Origin: Enterococcus crotali
GTDB lineage: Bacteria > Bacillota > Bacilli > Lactobacillales > Enterococcaceae
DNA: 64,000 bases
Assembly: GCF_000633635.1 (NCBI RefSeq)
Contig: NZ_AYPQ01000002.1
Span: 27,808-91,807, forward strand
Direction: 5' to 3'
Shown: positions 8,848-18,003 of the stretch, one piece after another
Layout: each line of letters begins with the position of its first letter
Position numbering within the stretch: the stretch's first letter is position 1
Program-made: the position numbers and the translations under genes
The notes under the pieces: model-generated
Databases searched by the model: none
Told to the model about the DNA's origin: nothing
Seen by the model: only the letters and a program-made list of their open reading frames with translations

Positions 8848-9218
8848 GTGAAGAGAGAGAATTAAAAATCAATCAACAGTTAAGGCAAGTAAGTATTGAT
8901 CAAGAGGATAAACGGCGTGAAATTCGAGAGTTAGAGGATTTGGAAGCGGATTATTTTTCGATCCATCAACAGGAACAACGCTATTATCAAGACTTGATCG
9001 GCAATAATCAAGGTTCACGTTATACAGGTCATTTTATGGAGTTGGATGACGAGGCCAACCGCTTACACCAATATGAACGCCAACGTCTAGAAGACATAGC
9101 TGAACGTTTAGTAAATGAGGAAGTACAGTTGAGAGACAAAGAAGAGGAATTATACGCTGAGAGAAGCCTGCTGTTTGCCGAAGGAGACGAAGCGGAGGAC
9201 AAGCGCTATGGGTATTGA
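8844..9218 (+). CDS. DUF3958-like coiled-coil partner of the LXG protein
   Basis: 124 residues, highly charged, predicted coiled coil almost throughout (RQVSIDQEDKRREIRELEDL and QYERQRLEDIAERLVNEEVQ). It lies between the TIGR04197-like gene and the LXG gene and overlaps both. DUF3958 proteins occupy this position in Firmicute LXG operons and are likely export adaptors. It has no membrane segment. Confidence 0.7.
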   Translation: MSEERELKINQQLRQVSIDQEDKRREIRELEDLEADYFSIHQQEQRYYQDLIGNNQGSRYTGHFMELDDEANRLHQYERQRLEDIAERLVNEEVQLRDKEEELYAERSLLFAEGDEAEDKRYGY

Positions 9219-10545
9219 TTTTTATGTAGGTGAAGTAAAATCTCAAAGTGCCGCCGCTAAACAAATGGCAAATGAATATATTCAATTTTGCGGGACATTG
9301 AAAGATAGCGTCAATGCTTTTATGAGTGCACCACTTTCCAGCAAAACTTACGATTCAGCAAAACTTTATTTTTCAGCAGTCTATCCATCTTTGGCTAGTG
9401 GGTTTATACTAGCATGTGAGGCTTTAATTGAAGCCCATAGTAAATTCCCAGAAGAATTTCAATCATCTGTAGATACATGCGATGTGATCGAAGAACAATT
9501 AAAAGCAGAAATTGCTCAAGGACAAGCCTTACTGCAAAATATGGCACGCACGATGGATAAAGAAAAAGAACCCAATCAACGTATGGAACAGCGCTATATG
9601 GGCGTACAAAGCTCGATTCAAAAGAATGAAGAAAAGCTACAGCAATTATACGAGTTTAATGCAAGCTCACCGAATTTATTTGCGGATTTTGAAGCACAAT
9701 TGGCTAATTTAGATGCAGGATTAGCGGAGGTCGAAAAAGGTGCGGCATGGAATCCAGCTTCTGGAACGTTTGAGTTGTCGAGGATGAATTTAGCATGGAC
9801 GAAACCGATTGGGAAGGCTTGGTCCAAGAGAGAATTAGGTAAATCTTTTAGAAATAGAAAAATCGGCTCGCCAAAATCTGAAAATGATAATTCGTTTGAT
9901 ATCAATGAATTAGAAAAATCGTTGTTTAGCTTCTTTTCTCCTATAATTTCTCCATTCCTAGGCTTTCAATACAATATGGATAAAGATTATTACTATACAA
10001 ATAAGCATTCTATTCAAAGTATGGGCGGATTCATGGATTTATTTGATGAATTTGGTCCGTATCTAGGAATGGATCTCGATACAGAAGTGATTCTTTTTAA
10101 TGTGAATGGTAAAGAGTATCGTTTACAATTATGGAAAGGGACTTATGGGTTTGGGGAAGCATATGGAGCAGAAATTGGTTTATATTATAAAAATCCAGAA
10201 TCAAGTGATCTAATTACCCAAATTCAAACGGCAATTCCAGATTGGTATGCTTGTGTGGCAGAAGCTGATCAATTGAAAATGAAACAAACAGTTTATGATG
10301 TTAATACTAAAGAACAGTTACTTACCAATGATACAAGGGATTATGCAGAATACGGTAAGCATTTTTGGAATTTAGTAATCAAAACAGATAGTGGAATTAA
10401 CAAAGAAGCTTTAATGACACATTCTGAGATAGAGGTGCCCGATATTAATATGCGAAAAGCAATGCTTGAAGCTTTGAGAAAAGAAAATGATATAAGGAAT
10501 GTCAGAGAAAAAGGGGATGTAATAGAATTCACATGGAAAAATTAA
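9208..10545 (+). CDS. LXG-domain type VII effector with DUF4474-like C-terminus
   Basis: The start is ATG 9208, with SD GGAGG at 9195-9199; the frame is open further 5' but without a better start. It gives 445 residues. Residues 1-200 fit an LXG domain (MGIDFYVGEVKSQSAAAKQM, long helices). The C-terminal 170 residues contain VNGKEYRLQLWKGTYG and GAEIGLYYKNPES, the hallmark of DUF4474 domains seen at the ends of LXG proteins. LXG proteins are antibacterial toxins exported by the type VIIb system; the biochemical activity of DUF4474 is unknown to me. The small partners overlap upstream and a lipoprotein overlaps downstream. Confidence 0.8.
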   Translation: MGIDFYVGEVKSQSAAAKQMANEYIQFCGTLKDSVNAFMSAPLSSKTYDSAKLYFSAVYPSLASGFILACEALIEAHSKFPEEFQSSVDTCDVIEEQLKAEIAQGQALLQNMARTMDKEKEPNQRMEQRYMGVQSSIQKNEEKLQQLYEFNASSPNLFADFEAQLANLDAGLAEVEKGAAWNPASGTFELSRMNLAWTKPIGKAWSKRELGKSFRNRKIGSPKSENDNSFDINELEKSLFSFFSPIISPFLGFQYNMDKDYYYTNKHSIQSMGGFMDLFDEFGPYLGMDLDTEVILFNVNGKEYRLQLWKGTYGFGEAYGAEIGLYYKNPESSDLITQIQTAIPDWYACVAEADQLKMKQTVYDVNTKEQLLTNDTRDYAEYGKHFWNLVIKTDSGINKEALMTHSEIEVPDINMRKAMLEALRKENDIRNVREKGDVIEFTWKN

Positions 10546-11248
10546 AAAAATTTTTTTCATCAGTTCATTATTACTACTATTAGGAGGATGTTCAAGCTTG
10601 GATAATAAGTTTCAAGATAAGGAAAGTGCCAAACAGTTTATCACATCAAAATTGGAAAATAAATATCATGAAGAATTTGTTTACAAAAAAAGTGAGACAG
10701 AATATTTCAAAAAATATCCAACGAAACACATTTATATGGGGACTTTTTCACCTAAAGAGGATACTTCAAGAGTAGTAGAAGTTTGGGCTAGTAATTCTGG
10801 TGAGATCAAAGATAACTATGCAAGCTATTTTTATCAGGACACAATTGATCAAAGAACGAAAGATTTGTTGAAAGATAAACACTTTATAACAAATTCAGTT
10901 ATTGAATTTGTTGGTGGGAAAACGACTAAAAATTTTACAGACGGTACAGAGTTTGAAGAATATTTTCAAGAGACGGAATCATTTTATGAGGTGGAAATAG
11001 AGTTAAGAAAAAATTTATCTGATGAAGAATATGCTTCTGAAATTGAGAGTATACTTCAGTCACTTTATGAACCACTTAGTCACTTCTATTTAAAAGTAAA
11101 ACAAGATAACAAGTTGATTTTTATGTATGAGTTTAATAAAGAAAAAAAATCTTTATCTAAAACTGAAATTTTAGAAGATTTAAAGAATCAAAAAGAAGAA
11201 CGTGAGTATATGGAAGAAGTATTTTCAAGTATGTCAGAATCAGAATAG
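10533..11248 (+). CDS. Lipoprotein, possible immunity partner of the LXG toxin (frameshift in signal peptide)
   Basis: ATG 10533 lies inside the LXG 3' end. It gives MEKLKKFF and then leaves frame in a run of A and T (10544-10557). One added base continues into FISSLLLLLGGCSSLDNKF, a clear lipoprotein signal with lipobox LGGC. From TTG 10598 the mature part is open for 216 residues to 11248. It is charged and Glu/Lys-rich, with no other membrane helix. Genes directly after LXG toxins usually encode the immunity protein; a surface lipoprotein would fit a toxin acting outside the membrane. No family recognised. Confidence 0.6.
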
Positions 11249-11346
11249 TTATTAATTAGCTGATAGACATACCTTAGAAATTCACAAATATTTTTTGAAA
11301 TTAGCCGACAATCAAGTTGGTATATAAAATTGATGAATAATTTTAT

Positions 11347-11376
11347 AGAAGAACGGATTCTCGTTCTTCTATTTTT
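11347..11376 (+). terminator. Rho-independent terminator of the LXG operon
   Basis: AGAAGAACG / CGTTCTTCT stem, six-base loop, T-rich tail. Confidence 0.8.
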
Positions 11377-11557
11377 GTGTATTGAAAGAAACTAATGAAT
11401 TTAATTCAAGCCTTTTCTATTCATTTTTTCAGAAATATAATTTCAGAGTAAGAATAGTTCTCTGTTTTGTTTATATTACTTAAAGAACTAAAAATAGTTA
11501 TTAACGGCTCTTTTTTTCTTTAAAGTGAAATTTTATTTCGTTTTTTGTGTAAAAAAG

Positions 11558-11586
11558 TTGAAAAAAAAGTTCTTTAACTGTATGAT
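11558..11586 (+). promoter_or_regulatory. Sigma-A promoter for the amino-sugar operon
   Basis: TTGAAA, 17 bp, TATGAT. It lies about 260 bp before the PTS gene, leaving a long leader. Apart from the terminator at 11347 and this promoter, I see no gene in 11249-11848. A 74-codon ORF at 11525-11749 overlaps the promoter and does not look like protein. Confidence 0.6.
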
Positions 11587-11848
11587 GAATTTGTCGATGA
11601 GTGAAATGTCAATTTATCGATGTATGCTGAACACAAGACGAACGATAAAAACGGAAAACCGAAAAATAGATCAGGAGGTAAAAAAGTTTTCTCAGAATAT
11701 ATATGGATTCGTGGATATCGCTAAGTTTAGTGGATCGAGTAGAAGATAAAAATGTTTATGCAATTATGTTGTTATCCAAATGTTCGTTTTAACGTTTTTT
11801 TGTAAGGGCTTTAATAGTTGAATGAATGTGAAATAGGAGATGAGAATA

Positions 11849-13138
11849 GTGAAAAAGTTTACTGAATTTATTGAAGAGCATTTAGCAGGTCCAATGGCAA
11901 AATTAGCAAATCAACGCCATTTACGCGCGATTAGAGACGGAATTATTGCGACGTTGCCATTGATTATTATTGGGTCGTTTTTCTTGATTATTGCCTTTCC
12001 GCCGCTTCCAGCAGATTGGGGCATTACGCAGTTTTTAACAGCAAATGCAGCGACGATTTTATTGCCGTATCGTATGACGATGTATATCATGACTCTTTAT
12101 GCGACATTCGGAATTGGCGCAAGTTTATCTAAGACCTATAATCTAGATGTGATTTCAGGTGGGATCTTATCAACGATTGCTTTTCTTTTAACGTTTGTTC
12201 CAGTGAATATTCCAGCAGAAGCATTAGATGCGGCAGGAACTGCCGGTTTTGTGTTGCCGATGGCTAATTTAGGTGGCGGTGGGATGTTTGTTGGGATCAT
12301 TACTTCGATTTTAGCTGTAGAAATCTATCGTATCACAGATAAATCAAGGTTTAAAATCACGATGCCGGAACAAGTACCACCAGCTGTAGCTAGATCTTTT
12401 GAAACCTTGACGCCGACGTTGATCGTAATATTGGGTATTTCCACAATAACGTACTTTATTGGATTTGATTGGCATTCAACGATTTCTAAAATTGTAAGTC
12501 CTTTAGTAAGCGCGGCAGATAGTCTACCTAGTGTCTTATTACTGATTTTTATGATCACTTTCTTTTGGTCTTTTGGGATTCACGGGGTATCGATCGTGGG
12601 CTCATTGGCACGACCATTATGGTTGCAATTATTAGATGGAAATACAGCAGCTATGGCTGCTGGAAAAGAATTACCAAATATCGCAGCGGAGCCTTTTTAT
12701 CAATGGTTTATCTGGATTGGTGGTTCAGGTTGTACGATTGGTCTGGCTCTTTTACTCGCGTTTAAAACAAAATCTCAATTTGCTTCAAAATTAGGTAAAG
12801 CGACGCTAGCACCAGCTATTTTCAATATTAATGAACCGTTGATTTTCGGAACACCGATCGTGTTGAATCCGATCTTGATTATTCCGTTTATCATAACGCC
12901 AATGGTTACAGCTACAATTGCCTGGTTTGCAACACAATTTGGGTTAGTAAATCGAGTGATTTTTACCGCACCTTGGACATTGCCTGGGCCGATCGGCGCT
13001 TATTTAGCAACAGGTGGTGACTGGCGAGCAGCGGTGTTAAATATTGTCTTGATCATTGTTTCAGTTGTGATCTATTATCCATTTGTGATGATTTATGATA
13101 ACAACGAATTAGAAAAAGAACACGCTATCGCAAAATAG
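11849..13138 (+). CDS. PTS sugar transporter subunit IIC, cellobiose/lactose family
   Basis: The start GTG 11849 is chosen because SD AGGAG (11835-11839) lies 9 nt away; ATG 11840 is too close. It gives 429 residues with about ten helices. The N-terminus KFTEFIEEHLAGPMAKLANQRHLRAIRDG and the GTPIVLNPILIIPF region are typical of CelB-type IIC. It moves a beta-linked sugar while phosphorylating it, using separate IIA and IIB proteins, none of which is adjacent. Neighbours (MupG, AnmK, RpiR-type regulator) point to a peptidoglycan-derived sugar such as MurNAc or GlcNAc-MurNAc; that is inference. A lone IIB lies at 39991. Confidence 0.85.
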   Translation: MKKFTEFIEEHLAGPMAKLANQRHLRAIRDGIIATLPLIIIGSFFLIIAFPPLPADWGITQFLTANAATILLPYRMTMYIMTLYATFGIGASLSKTYNLDVISGGILSTIAFLLTFVPVNIPAEALDAAGTAGFVLPMANLGGGGMFVGIITSILAVEIYRITDKSRFKITMPEQVPPAVARSFETLTPTLIVILGISTITYFIGFDWHSTISKIVSPLVSAADSLPSVLLLIFMITFFWSFGIHGVSIVGSLARPLWLQLLDGNTAAMAAGKELPNIAAEPFYQWFIWIGGSGCTIGLALLLAFKTKSQFASKLGKATLAPAIFNINEPLIFGTPIVLNPILIIPFIITPMVTATIAWFATQFGLVNRVIFTAPWTLPGPIGAYLATGGDWRAAVLNIVLIIVSVVIYYPFVMIYDNNELEKEHAIAK

Positions 13139-13156
13139 AGCGAAGGAATCAGTAGA

Positions 13157-13201
13157 AAATGATCGGAACGAAAATGTTGTGGTGTTTTCGTTCCATCATT
13201 T
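13157..13201 (+). terminator. Intercistronic hairpin after the IIC gene
   Basis: A long stem with GGAACGAAAA / TTTTCGTTCC at its core, extended by AAATGAT/ATCATTT. The tail is only moderately T-rich (CTTTC), so it may lower downstream expression or protect the IIC message. Confidence 0.6.
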
Positions 13202-13232
13202 CTTTCAGTATTAGAAGCTAGGAGATGAAAAA

Positions 13233-13505
13233 ATGACGAAAATAGTATTTATGACAGCGAGCGTGTTTTTCATCGTTGTCGGCTTGATTCTGACGCATTA
13301 TTTAAAAAAGAAACGATTATTGCCTAACCGTTGGTTGATTGGGTGTTCTGTTTTTTTGATTGCCTTGGTACCAAGTCTTTTATTTCCGACTATGCCAGAG
13401 TTGATTAAGCAGGCAATTTACAGTATCAGTGGGTTGTTAGCCGTTGTCTTTTTTGAAAGTAGTCGTTTACTAGTAGAACAAAGTAGAATGGAGCAAAAAC
13501 AATGA
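13233..13505 (+). CDS. Small membrane protein in the amino-sugar operon
   Basis: 90 residues with SD AGGAGATG before ATG 13233. Three hydrophobic helices (about 4-22, 34-50, 60-77) separated by a basic loop HYLKKKRLLPNRW. Its stop overlaps the mupG start (ATGA). Its role is unknown; the coupling suggests a job in the same pathway. Confidence 0.7.
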   Translation: MTKIVFMTASVFFIVVGLILTHYLKKKRLLPNRWLIGCSVFLIALVPSLLFPTMPELIKQAIYSISGLLAVVFFESSRLLVEQSRMEQKQ

Positions 13506-14593
13506 GAAGACTAGGGATTTCAGTTTACCCAAATCATAGCAGTGTAGCAGAAATCAAAGCATATATGGATTTAGCGGCGCAATATGATTTTAAGTGCGTC
13601 TTTACTTGTTTATTATCTGTAGAAGAAGGCAAGGAGCAGATACTAAAGGAATTTACAGAGACGATTTTCTACGCTAAAGCGTTGGGAATGGAAGTGATTG
13701 CAGATGTCAGTCCGCGTGTTTTTGGAGAATTAGGGATCAGTTACGATGATTTGACCTTTTTCAAGGAAATCGGTGTAGATGGAATTCGTTTAGATATGGG
13801 CTTTACAGGTAATGAAGAATCAATCATGACGTTTAATGAACAAGACTTAGACATTGTGCTGAATATTAGTTCTGGCACGCGCTATCTAGAAAATATTTTA
13901 AGTTATCAGGCAAACGCGGACAAATTATTCGGCTGTCATAATTTTTATCCGCACCGTTATACCGGGCTAAATTATGACCACTTTTTTGCAACGTCAGAGG
14001 TATATAAAGAACATGGAATCGGGACTGCAGCAATGATCAACTCTCCAACCGCGACGATTGGTCCGTGGCCGGTTGAAGAAGGATTATGTACATTAGAAAT
14101 GCATCGCACTTGGCCGATCACGACACAAGCTAAGCATTTATGGGCGACTAATGTGATCGATGATGTGATTATCGCTAATGCATTTGCTTCTGAAGCGGAG
14201 TTGAAAGCCTTAAGTGAGATCGATCCGTATCGTCTGACCTTAGATTGTGTGATTGACCCTGCCACACCAGAAACCGAAAGGAAAATTATTTTAGATGAAT
14301 TCCACTTTAATCGTGGCGATATTTCTGATTACGTGATCCGTTCCACGCAAAGCCGAGTAAAATACAAAGGGCATGATTTTACGCCGTTTAATACGGTCGA
14401 CATGGAAACTGGCGATATTATTGTCGAGACCTCGTTATATGCCCATTACGCAGGAGAGCTTCAAGTAGCATTGTTACCGATGGAAAACTCTGGCAAATCA
14501 AATGTTGTAGGCAAAGTCACGCAAGCAGATAGAATCTTATTATCTTACCTCAGACCGTGGCAGAAATTCGTTTTTCATGAAGTTGAGCAATAA
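13502..14593 (+). CDS. mupG: 6-phospho-N-acetylmuramidase (MupG, DUF871 family)
   Basis: 363 residues, the usual family length. The N-terminus MRRLGISVYPNHSSVAEIKAY and conserved blocks GVDGIRLDMGF, LFGCHNFYPHRYTGL and FNTVDMETGDI are typical of DUF871: a TIM barrel plus a small C-terminal domain. S. aureus MupG splits MurNAc-6-phosphate-GlcNAc imported by a PTS, yielding MurNAc-6-P and GlcNAc. Here it sits behind a PTS IIC and before anmK, in line with cell-wall turnover salvage. No MurQ etherase gene is in the window, so the next step must be encoded elsewhere. Confidence 0.85.
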   Translation: MRRLGISVYPNHSSVAEIKAYMDLAAQYDFKCVFTCLLSVEEGKEQILKEFTETIFYAKALGMEVIADVSPRVFGELGISYDDLTFFKEIGVDGIRLDMGFTGNEESIMTFNEQDLDIVLNISSGTRYLENILSYQANADKLFGCHNFYPHRYTGLNYDHFFATSEVYKEHGIGTAAMINSPTATIGPWPVEEGLCTLEMHRTWPITTQAKHLWATNVIDDVIIANAFASEAELKALSEIDPYRLTLDCVIDPATPETERKIILDEFHFNRGDISDYVIRSTQSRVKYKGHDFTPFNTVDMETGDIIVETSLYAHYAGELQVALLPMENSGKSNVVGKVTQADRILLSYLRPWQKFVFHEVEQ

Positions 14594-14630
14594 GTAGGCC
14601 TTTAAACGAATAGAAATCGAGGAGAAAATT

Positions 14631-15758
14631 ATGGCGTATGCAATTGGTTTAATGTCAGGAACGTCTTTAGACGGGATTGATGCAGCGTTGGTGGAGATAG
14701 CTGGAAAAAATGAAACCACAACTGTTAAGCTCATTGACTTTTTAACGGTACCTTATAGTAAAGAGACACTTCAAAGAATTCGTGAAGCCTTATCGTTAGA
14801 AACGTCAAATGTCGAAAAAGTTTGTTCGTTGAATGTTGAATTAGGGGAATTGTTCGCTCAAACAGTCTTAGACGTTTGCAAGAAATCAGGCATCTCTTCA
14901 GAAGATTTAGCATTTATCGGCAGTCATGGGCAAACACTTTTCCATATTCCTTTTGCCCGAGATAAGCTTTATGCCTCAACATTACAAATCGGTGATCCTG
15001 CGGTGATTTGTGAGCGGACGAAAACAACTGTTGTGTCAAATTTTAGAGAACGAGATATGGCTGTTGGAGGTCAGGGGGCTCCCATTGTTCCTTACTCAGA
15101 ATATGTGCTTTACCAAAAGCCTGAGACAACAAGATTACTGCAAAACATTGGTGGAATCGGAAATGTCACAGTGATTCCTAAATCGGGAGAAATCACAGAT
15201 ATGATTGCGTTTGACACAGGTCCAGGAAATGTCATCATGAACGAATTATGTTTGTATTTCTTCAATCAAGAGTATGATCAAAATGGTGTTTATGCTAAAC
15301 AAGGCAAAGTCAGTCAAGCATTGCTGGAAGAATTAATGGCACACCCCTATATTCAAAAATCGTATCCTAAAACGACAGGGCGTGAAGAATTTGGCAAGCA
15401 ATTTACGACAGCGCTGTTAGAAAAATGGTCCCTTGAACCAAATGATTTCATTACAACAGCAACAATGTTTACCGCTAAATCAATTGCCAAAGCAGTCCAA
15501 CCTTTTATTCAGGGAAAGACCGAATTGATCATTGGAGGTGGCGGTAGTTATAATCAAACCTTGATCGCGATGATCAAAGCTGAGCTTCCAGAAGTCCATG
15601 TGTTGATTCAAGAGGAAATTGGTTTTTCTTCAGAGGCTAAAGAAGCGATTGCCATGGCGATTTTAGCAAATCAAACGTTGCAGCACAGTCAAGGAAATGT
15701 TCCAAGTGCTACAGGCGCTGACAGAGCAGTTCCTTTAGGAAGTATTACCTACTATTAA
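14631..15758 (+). CDS. anmK: Anhydro-N-acetylmuramic acid kinase
   Basis: 375 residues; SD GAGGAGA before ATG 14631. It is an ASKHA-fold kinase: GLMSGTSLDGIDAALVEI at the N-terminus, GSHGQTLFH (about 97-105), GGQGAPIVPYSE and FDTGPGNVIMNE. It opens 1,6-anhydroMurNAc and phosphorylates it to MurNAc-6-P. Gram-positives make little anhydroMurNAc themselves, so it may act on imported material. It follows mupG with a 37-bp gap. Confidence 0.93.
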   Translation: MAYAIGLMSGTSLDGIDAALVEIAGKNETTTVKLIDFLTVPYSKETLQRIREALSLETSNVEKVCSLNVELGELFAQTVLDVCKKSGISSEDLAFIGSHGQTLFHIPFARDKLYASTLQIGDPAVICERTKTTVVSNFRERDMAVGGQGAPIVPYSEYVLYQKPETTRLLQNIGGIGNVTVIPKSGEITDMIAFDTGPGNVIMNELCLYFFNQEYDQNGVYAKQGKVSQALLEELMAHPYIQKSYPKTTGREEFGKQFTTALLEKWSLEPNDFITTATMFTAKSIAKAVQPFIQGKTELIIGGGGSYNQTLIAMIKAELPEVHVLIQEEIGFSSEAKEAIAMAILANQTLQHSQGNVPSATGADRAVPLGSITYY

Positions 15759-15764
15759 ATAGTC

Positions 15765-15788
15765 GGGGCGAGTAAATCGAGTTCGCCC
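15765..15788 (+). other. Hairpin between anmK and the RpiR-type gene
   Basis: GGGCGA / TCGCCC inverted repeat without a T-run. It may be a processing or partial-attenuation site. Confidence 0.4.
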
Positions 15789-15833
15789 TAACGTACATAG
15801 AAAAAATCAATCCATTAAAAAGGAGTTAAGAGG

Positions 15834-16685
15834 ATGAGCGGCGAAAATATTCAGGGAAGAATTATTAGCATGCTAGATGTCTTGCCGAATTCCGAGAAAA
15901 AGATCGGTAAGGTCATTTTAGAGAATCCATCGTTGGTAATCGAAATGACAGCATCAGAGCTGTCACATTATGCAGGAACGAGTCCAGCTACGGTGATTCG
16001 CTTTTGTAAAAAGATTGATGTTCCCAGTTTTACTCAATTGAAAATCCGTTTATCTGCGGAGATAGAAACCCCAATTTATGAAGGTTATTCAGATATCACG
16101 GCAAATGGATCTGTGAATGAGATCAAGACAAAGCTATTAGGTAATGCCTATCAATCGATGCAAGAAACGGTTGCTTTACTAAATGAAAAGCGAATTGAAA
16201 CGATTGTGGATTTATTAATAACTGCGCCGATCATCTATGTTTTTGGAATAGGTGCTTCGTATTTAGTTGCTGAAAACATTGCTCAAAAGTGGAATCGAAT
16301 TGGTAAAACAGTGGTCTGTGTGCAGGATTCTCATGTACTAGTGACCATTTTAGTTTCTGCACCAAAAGAAGCTGTATTCTTCTGTGTTTCTCATTCAGGC
16401 GAAACGAAAGAAGTCTTGCGGTTGCTGGAGGTCGCTCAAAAGCATCAATTGAAAACAATTGGGTTGTCGCAGTTTGGTAATAATACATTAACAAGTAAAG
16501 TTGATTATTCTGTACAAACCGTCCGCTCAAATGAAGCAGTTTTGAGAAGTGCGGCAACCACGTCATTGCATGATCAATTTATTGTAGTAGATGTTTTGTT
16601 TTATGCCTATGCATCTCGGAATTTTGAACATACACTTGATATGATTCAAGAGTCGAAAGCTGAAGTTAGAAATTATGAAAAATGA
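15834..16685 (+). CDS. MurR/RpiR family transcriptional regulator
   Basis: 283 residues. An N-terminal HTH_6 domain (residues 1-80; NSEKKIGKVILENPSL, then ASELSHYAGTSPATVIRFCKK) is followed by a SIS sugar-phosphate-binding domain (about 120-260; IYVFGIGASYLVAENIAQKW and FFCVSHSGETKEVLRLLEVA). MurR in other bacteria senses MurNAc-6-P. As the last gene of the mupG-anmK block it most likely controls that block. Confidence 0.88.
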   Translation: MSGENIQGRIISMLDVLPNSEKKIGKVILENPSLVIEMTASELSHYAGTSPATVIRFCKKIDVPSFTQLKIRLSAEIETPIYEGYSDITANGSVNEIKTKLLGNAYQSMQETVALLNEKRIETIVDLLITAPIIYVFGIGASYLVAENIAQKWNRIGKTVVCVQDSHVLVTILVSAPKEAVFFCVSHSGETKEVLRLLEVAQKHQLKTIGLSQFGNNTLTSKVDYSVQTVRSNEAVLRSAATTSLHDQFIVVDVLFYAYASRNFEHTLDMIQESKAEVRNYEK

Positions 16686-16702
16686 TAAATAGATTTGAAA
16701 CT

Positions 16703-16763
16703 AAAAAAATCGAGTGCTCATGCTTTTAGCTAATGCTAGAAAACATGAACGCTCGATTCTTTT
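16703..16763. terminator. Bidirectional terminator between murR-like and lactonase genes
   Basis: AAAAATCGAGTGCTCATG ... CATGAACGCTCGATTCTTTT: an imperfect inverted repeat flanked by A-run and T-run, serving converging genes. Confidence 0.75.
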
Positions 16764-16785
16764 GTAGTATCAACAATTATCGTGT

Positions 16786-17814
16786 TTATTTAAAATAAAC
16801 ACAAACACACTCAGGTGCATAAACATCTTTTTGGATCATTTCTAAAAGTCCAGATTGTTCATCGCGACGATAAAGCGTTAAATTGTCTGTATTTTGATTC
16901 GCAGCAACCACAAATTTACCGGAAGGATCTAAATCAAAATCTCTTGGAATTTCGCCTTCAGTAGAAATCAATTGTATGCGTTCAACTTTACTGCCGTCTT
17001 CAGCGGTTGCAAAAACAGCGATCGAATCATGACCACGATTTGACGCATAAACAAAACGACCATCAGCTGAAATGCGAATGGCAGCACCACCGTTGAATTC
17101 ATTGAAACCATCAGGTAACGTTGATACTTTTTGAACTTGTTCAAATGAACCATCCGCCGCATTATAAGCCAAAACAGTCACTGTGCTGTCTAATTCACCG
17201 AAAAGATAAGCGAATTGGTTATTGGGATGGAAAACTAAATGACGAGGACCCGTTCCAGGCTCAGCGACATATTGCGCCACTTCAGACAGCTTGCCATTTT
17301 CACTAACATTATACGTGTAAACACGGTCTGTCCCAAGATCACAAACAACTAAACGACGATCTGGCGTTAAGTCTGTATAGTGAACGTGAGCATTGTCTTG
17401 ATTGTCATGTGGTCCAGTGGCCTCATCATGTATGATTTTGTCGGTATGTTCTAACTGTCCATCAGATAAAATACGGTAAACATGAACGATCCCTTGGTGA
17501 TAATTAGCACCAAAAACCAGTTGTTTTTCTTCATCAATCGCTACATAACATGGAGGAGCGCCCGCTTCAGTTACTTTGTTCAGTAAATCAAAGTGCCCGT
17601 CGTTACTTTTATAAGCGGCCATACCACCTTCACCATCAACTGAGGTGACGTTGAACAAGTTGCCCTGTTGATTTAATGCCAAGTATGTTGGGCTAGTTTC
17701 TTCTACTACTAATGTTGCGTCTGAAAGAGTTTCTTTTTCGGTGTCCAGCGCTATCTGATAAATCCCTTTACTTTCTCTACGTGTATAAGTTCCTAATAAA
17801 ATTTGTTCCAGCAT
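16786..17814 (-). CDS. pgl: 6-phosphogluconolactonase (seven-bladed propeller lactonase)
   Basis: 342 residues, SD GGAGGG before the ATG on the minus strand. It is a YbhE/Pgl-type beta-propeller: GTYTRRESKGIYQIALD at the N-terminus, then blade repeats (PTYLALN..., GPRHLVFHPNNQFAYLFGEL..., GAAIRISADGRFVYASNRGHDSI, PRDFDLDPSGKFVVAANQ). It hydrolyses 6-phosphogluconolactone in the oxidative pentose phosphate pathway. Monocistronic and divergent from clpX. Confidence 0.85.
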   Translation of the reverse strand: MLEQILLGTYTRRESKGIYQIALDTEKETLSDATLVVEETSPTYLALNQQGNLFNVTSVDGEGGMAAYKSNDGHFDLLNKVTEAGAPPCYVAIDEEKQLVFGANYHQGIVHVYRILSDGQLEHTDKIIHDEATGPHDNQDNAHVHYTDLTPDRRLVVCDLGTDRVYTYNVSENGKLSEVAQYVAEPGTGPRHLVFHPNNQFAYLFGELDSTVTVLAYNAADGSFEQVQKVSTLPDGFNEFNGGAAIRISADGRFVYASNRGHDSIAVFATAEDGSKVERIQLISTEGEIPRDFDLDPSGKFVVAANQNTDNLTLYRRDEQSGLLEMIQKDVYAPECVCVYFK

Positions 17815-18003
17815 GAAATTCCCTCCATTTTTTACTGAATGTGTATAAGAATCAGCAATTGATTTAACTCTTTTAGTATACCATAAGAATTCTTTTATTT
17901 AGTAAATCTTTGCAAATCCAATGTTCGCATTTTCACTTGATTTATGCTATTATATTTTAAGACTGTAACGACAGTCATTTTTAATTTTAGAGGGGTGACA
18001 CGC

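Noticed and set aside
8533-11248. Prophage fragment
   Set aside because: No structural, integrase or att features; the gene set is a type VII LXG module.
11525-11749. 74-codon ORF upstream of the PTS IIC gene
   Set aside because: It covers the probable promoter, lacks an SD and has a protein-unlike composition.
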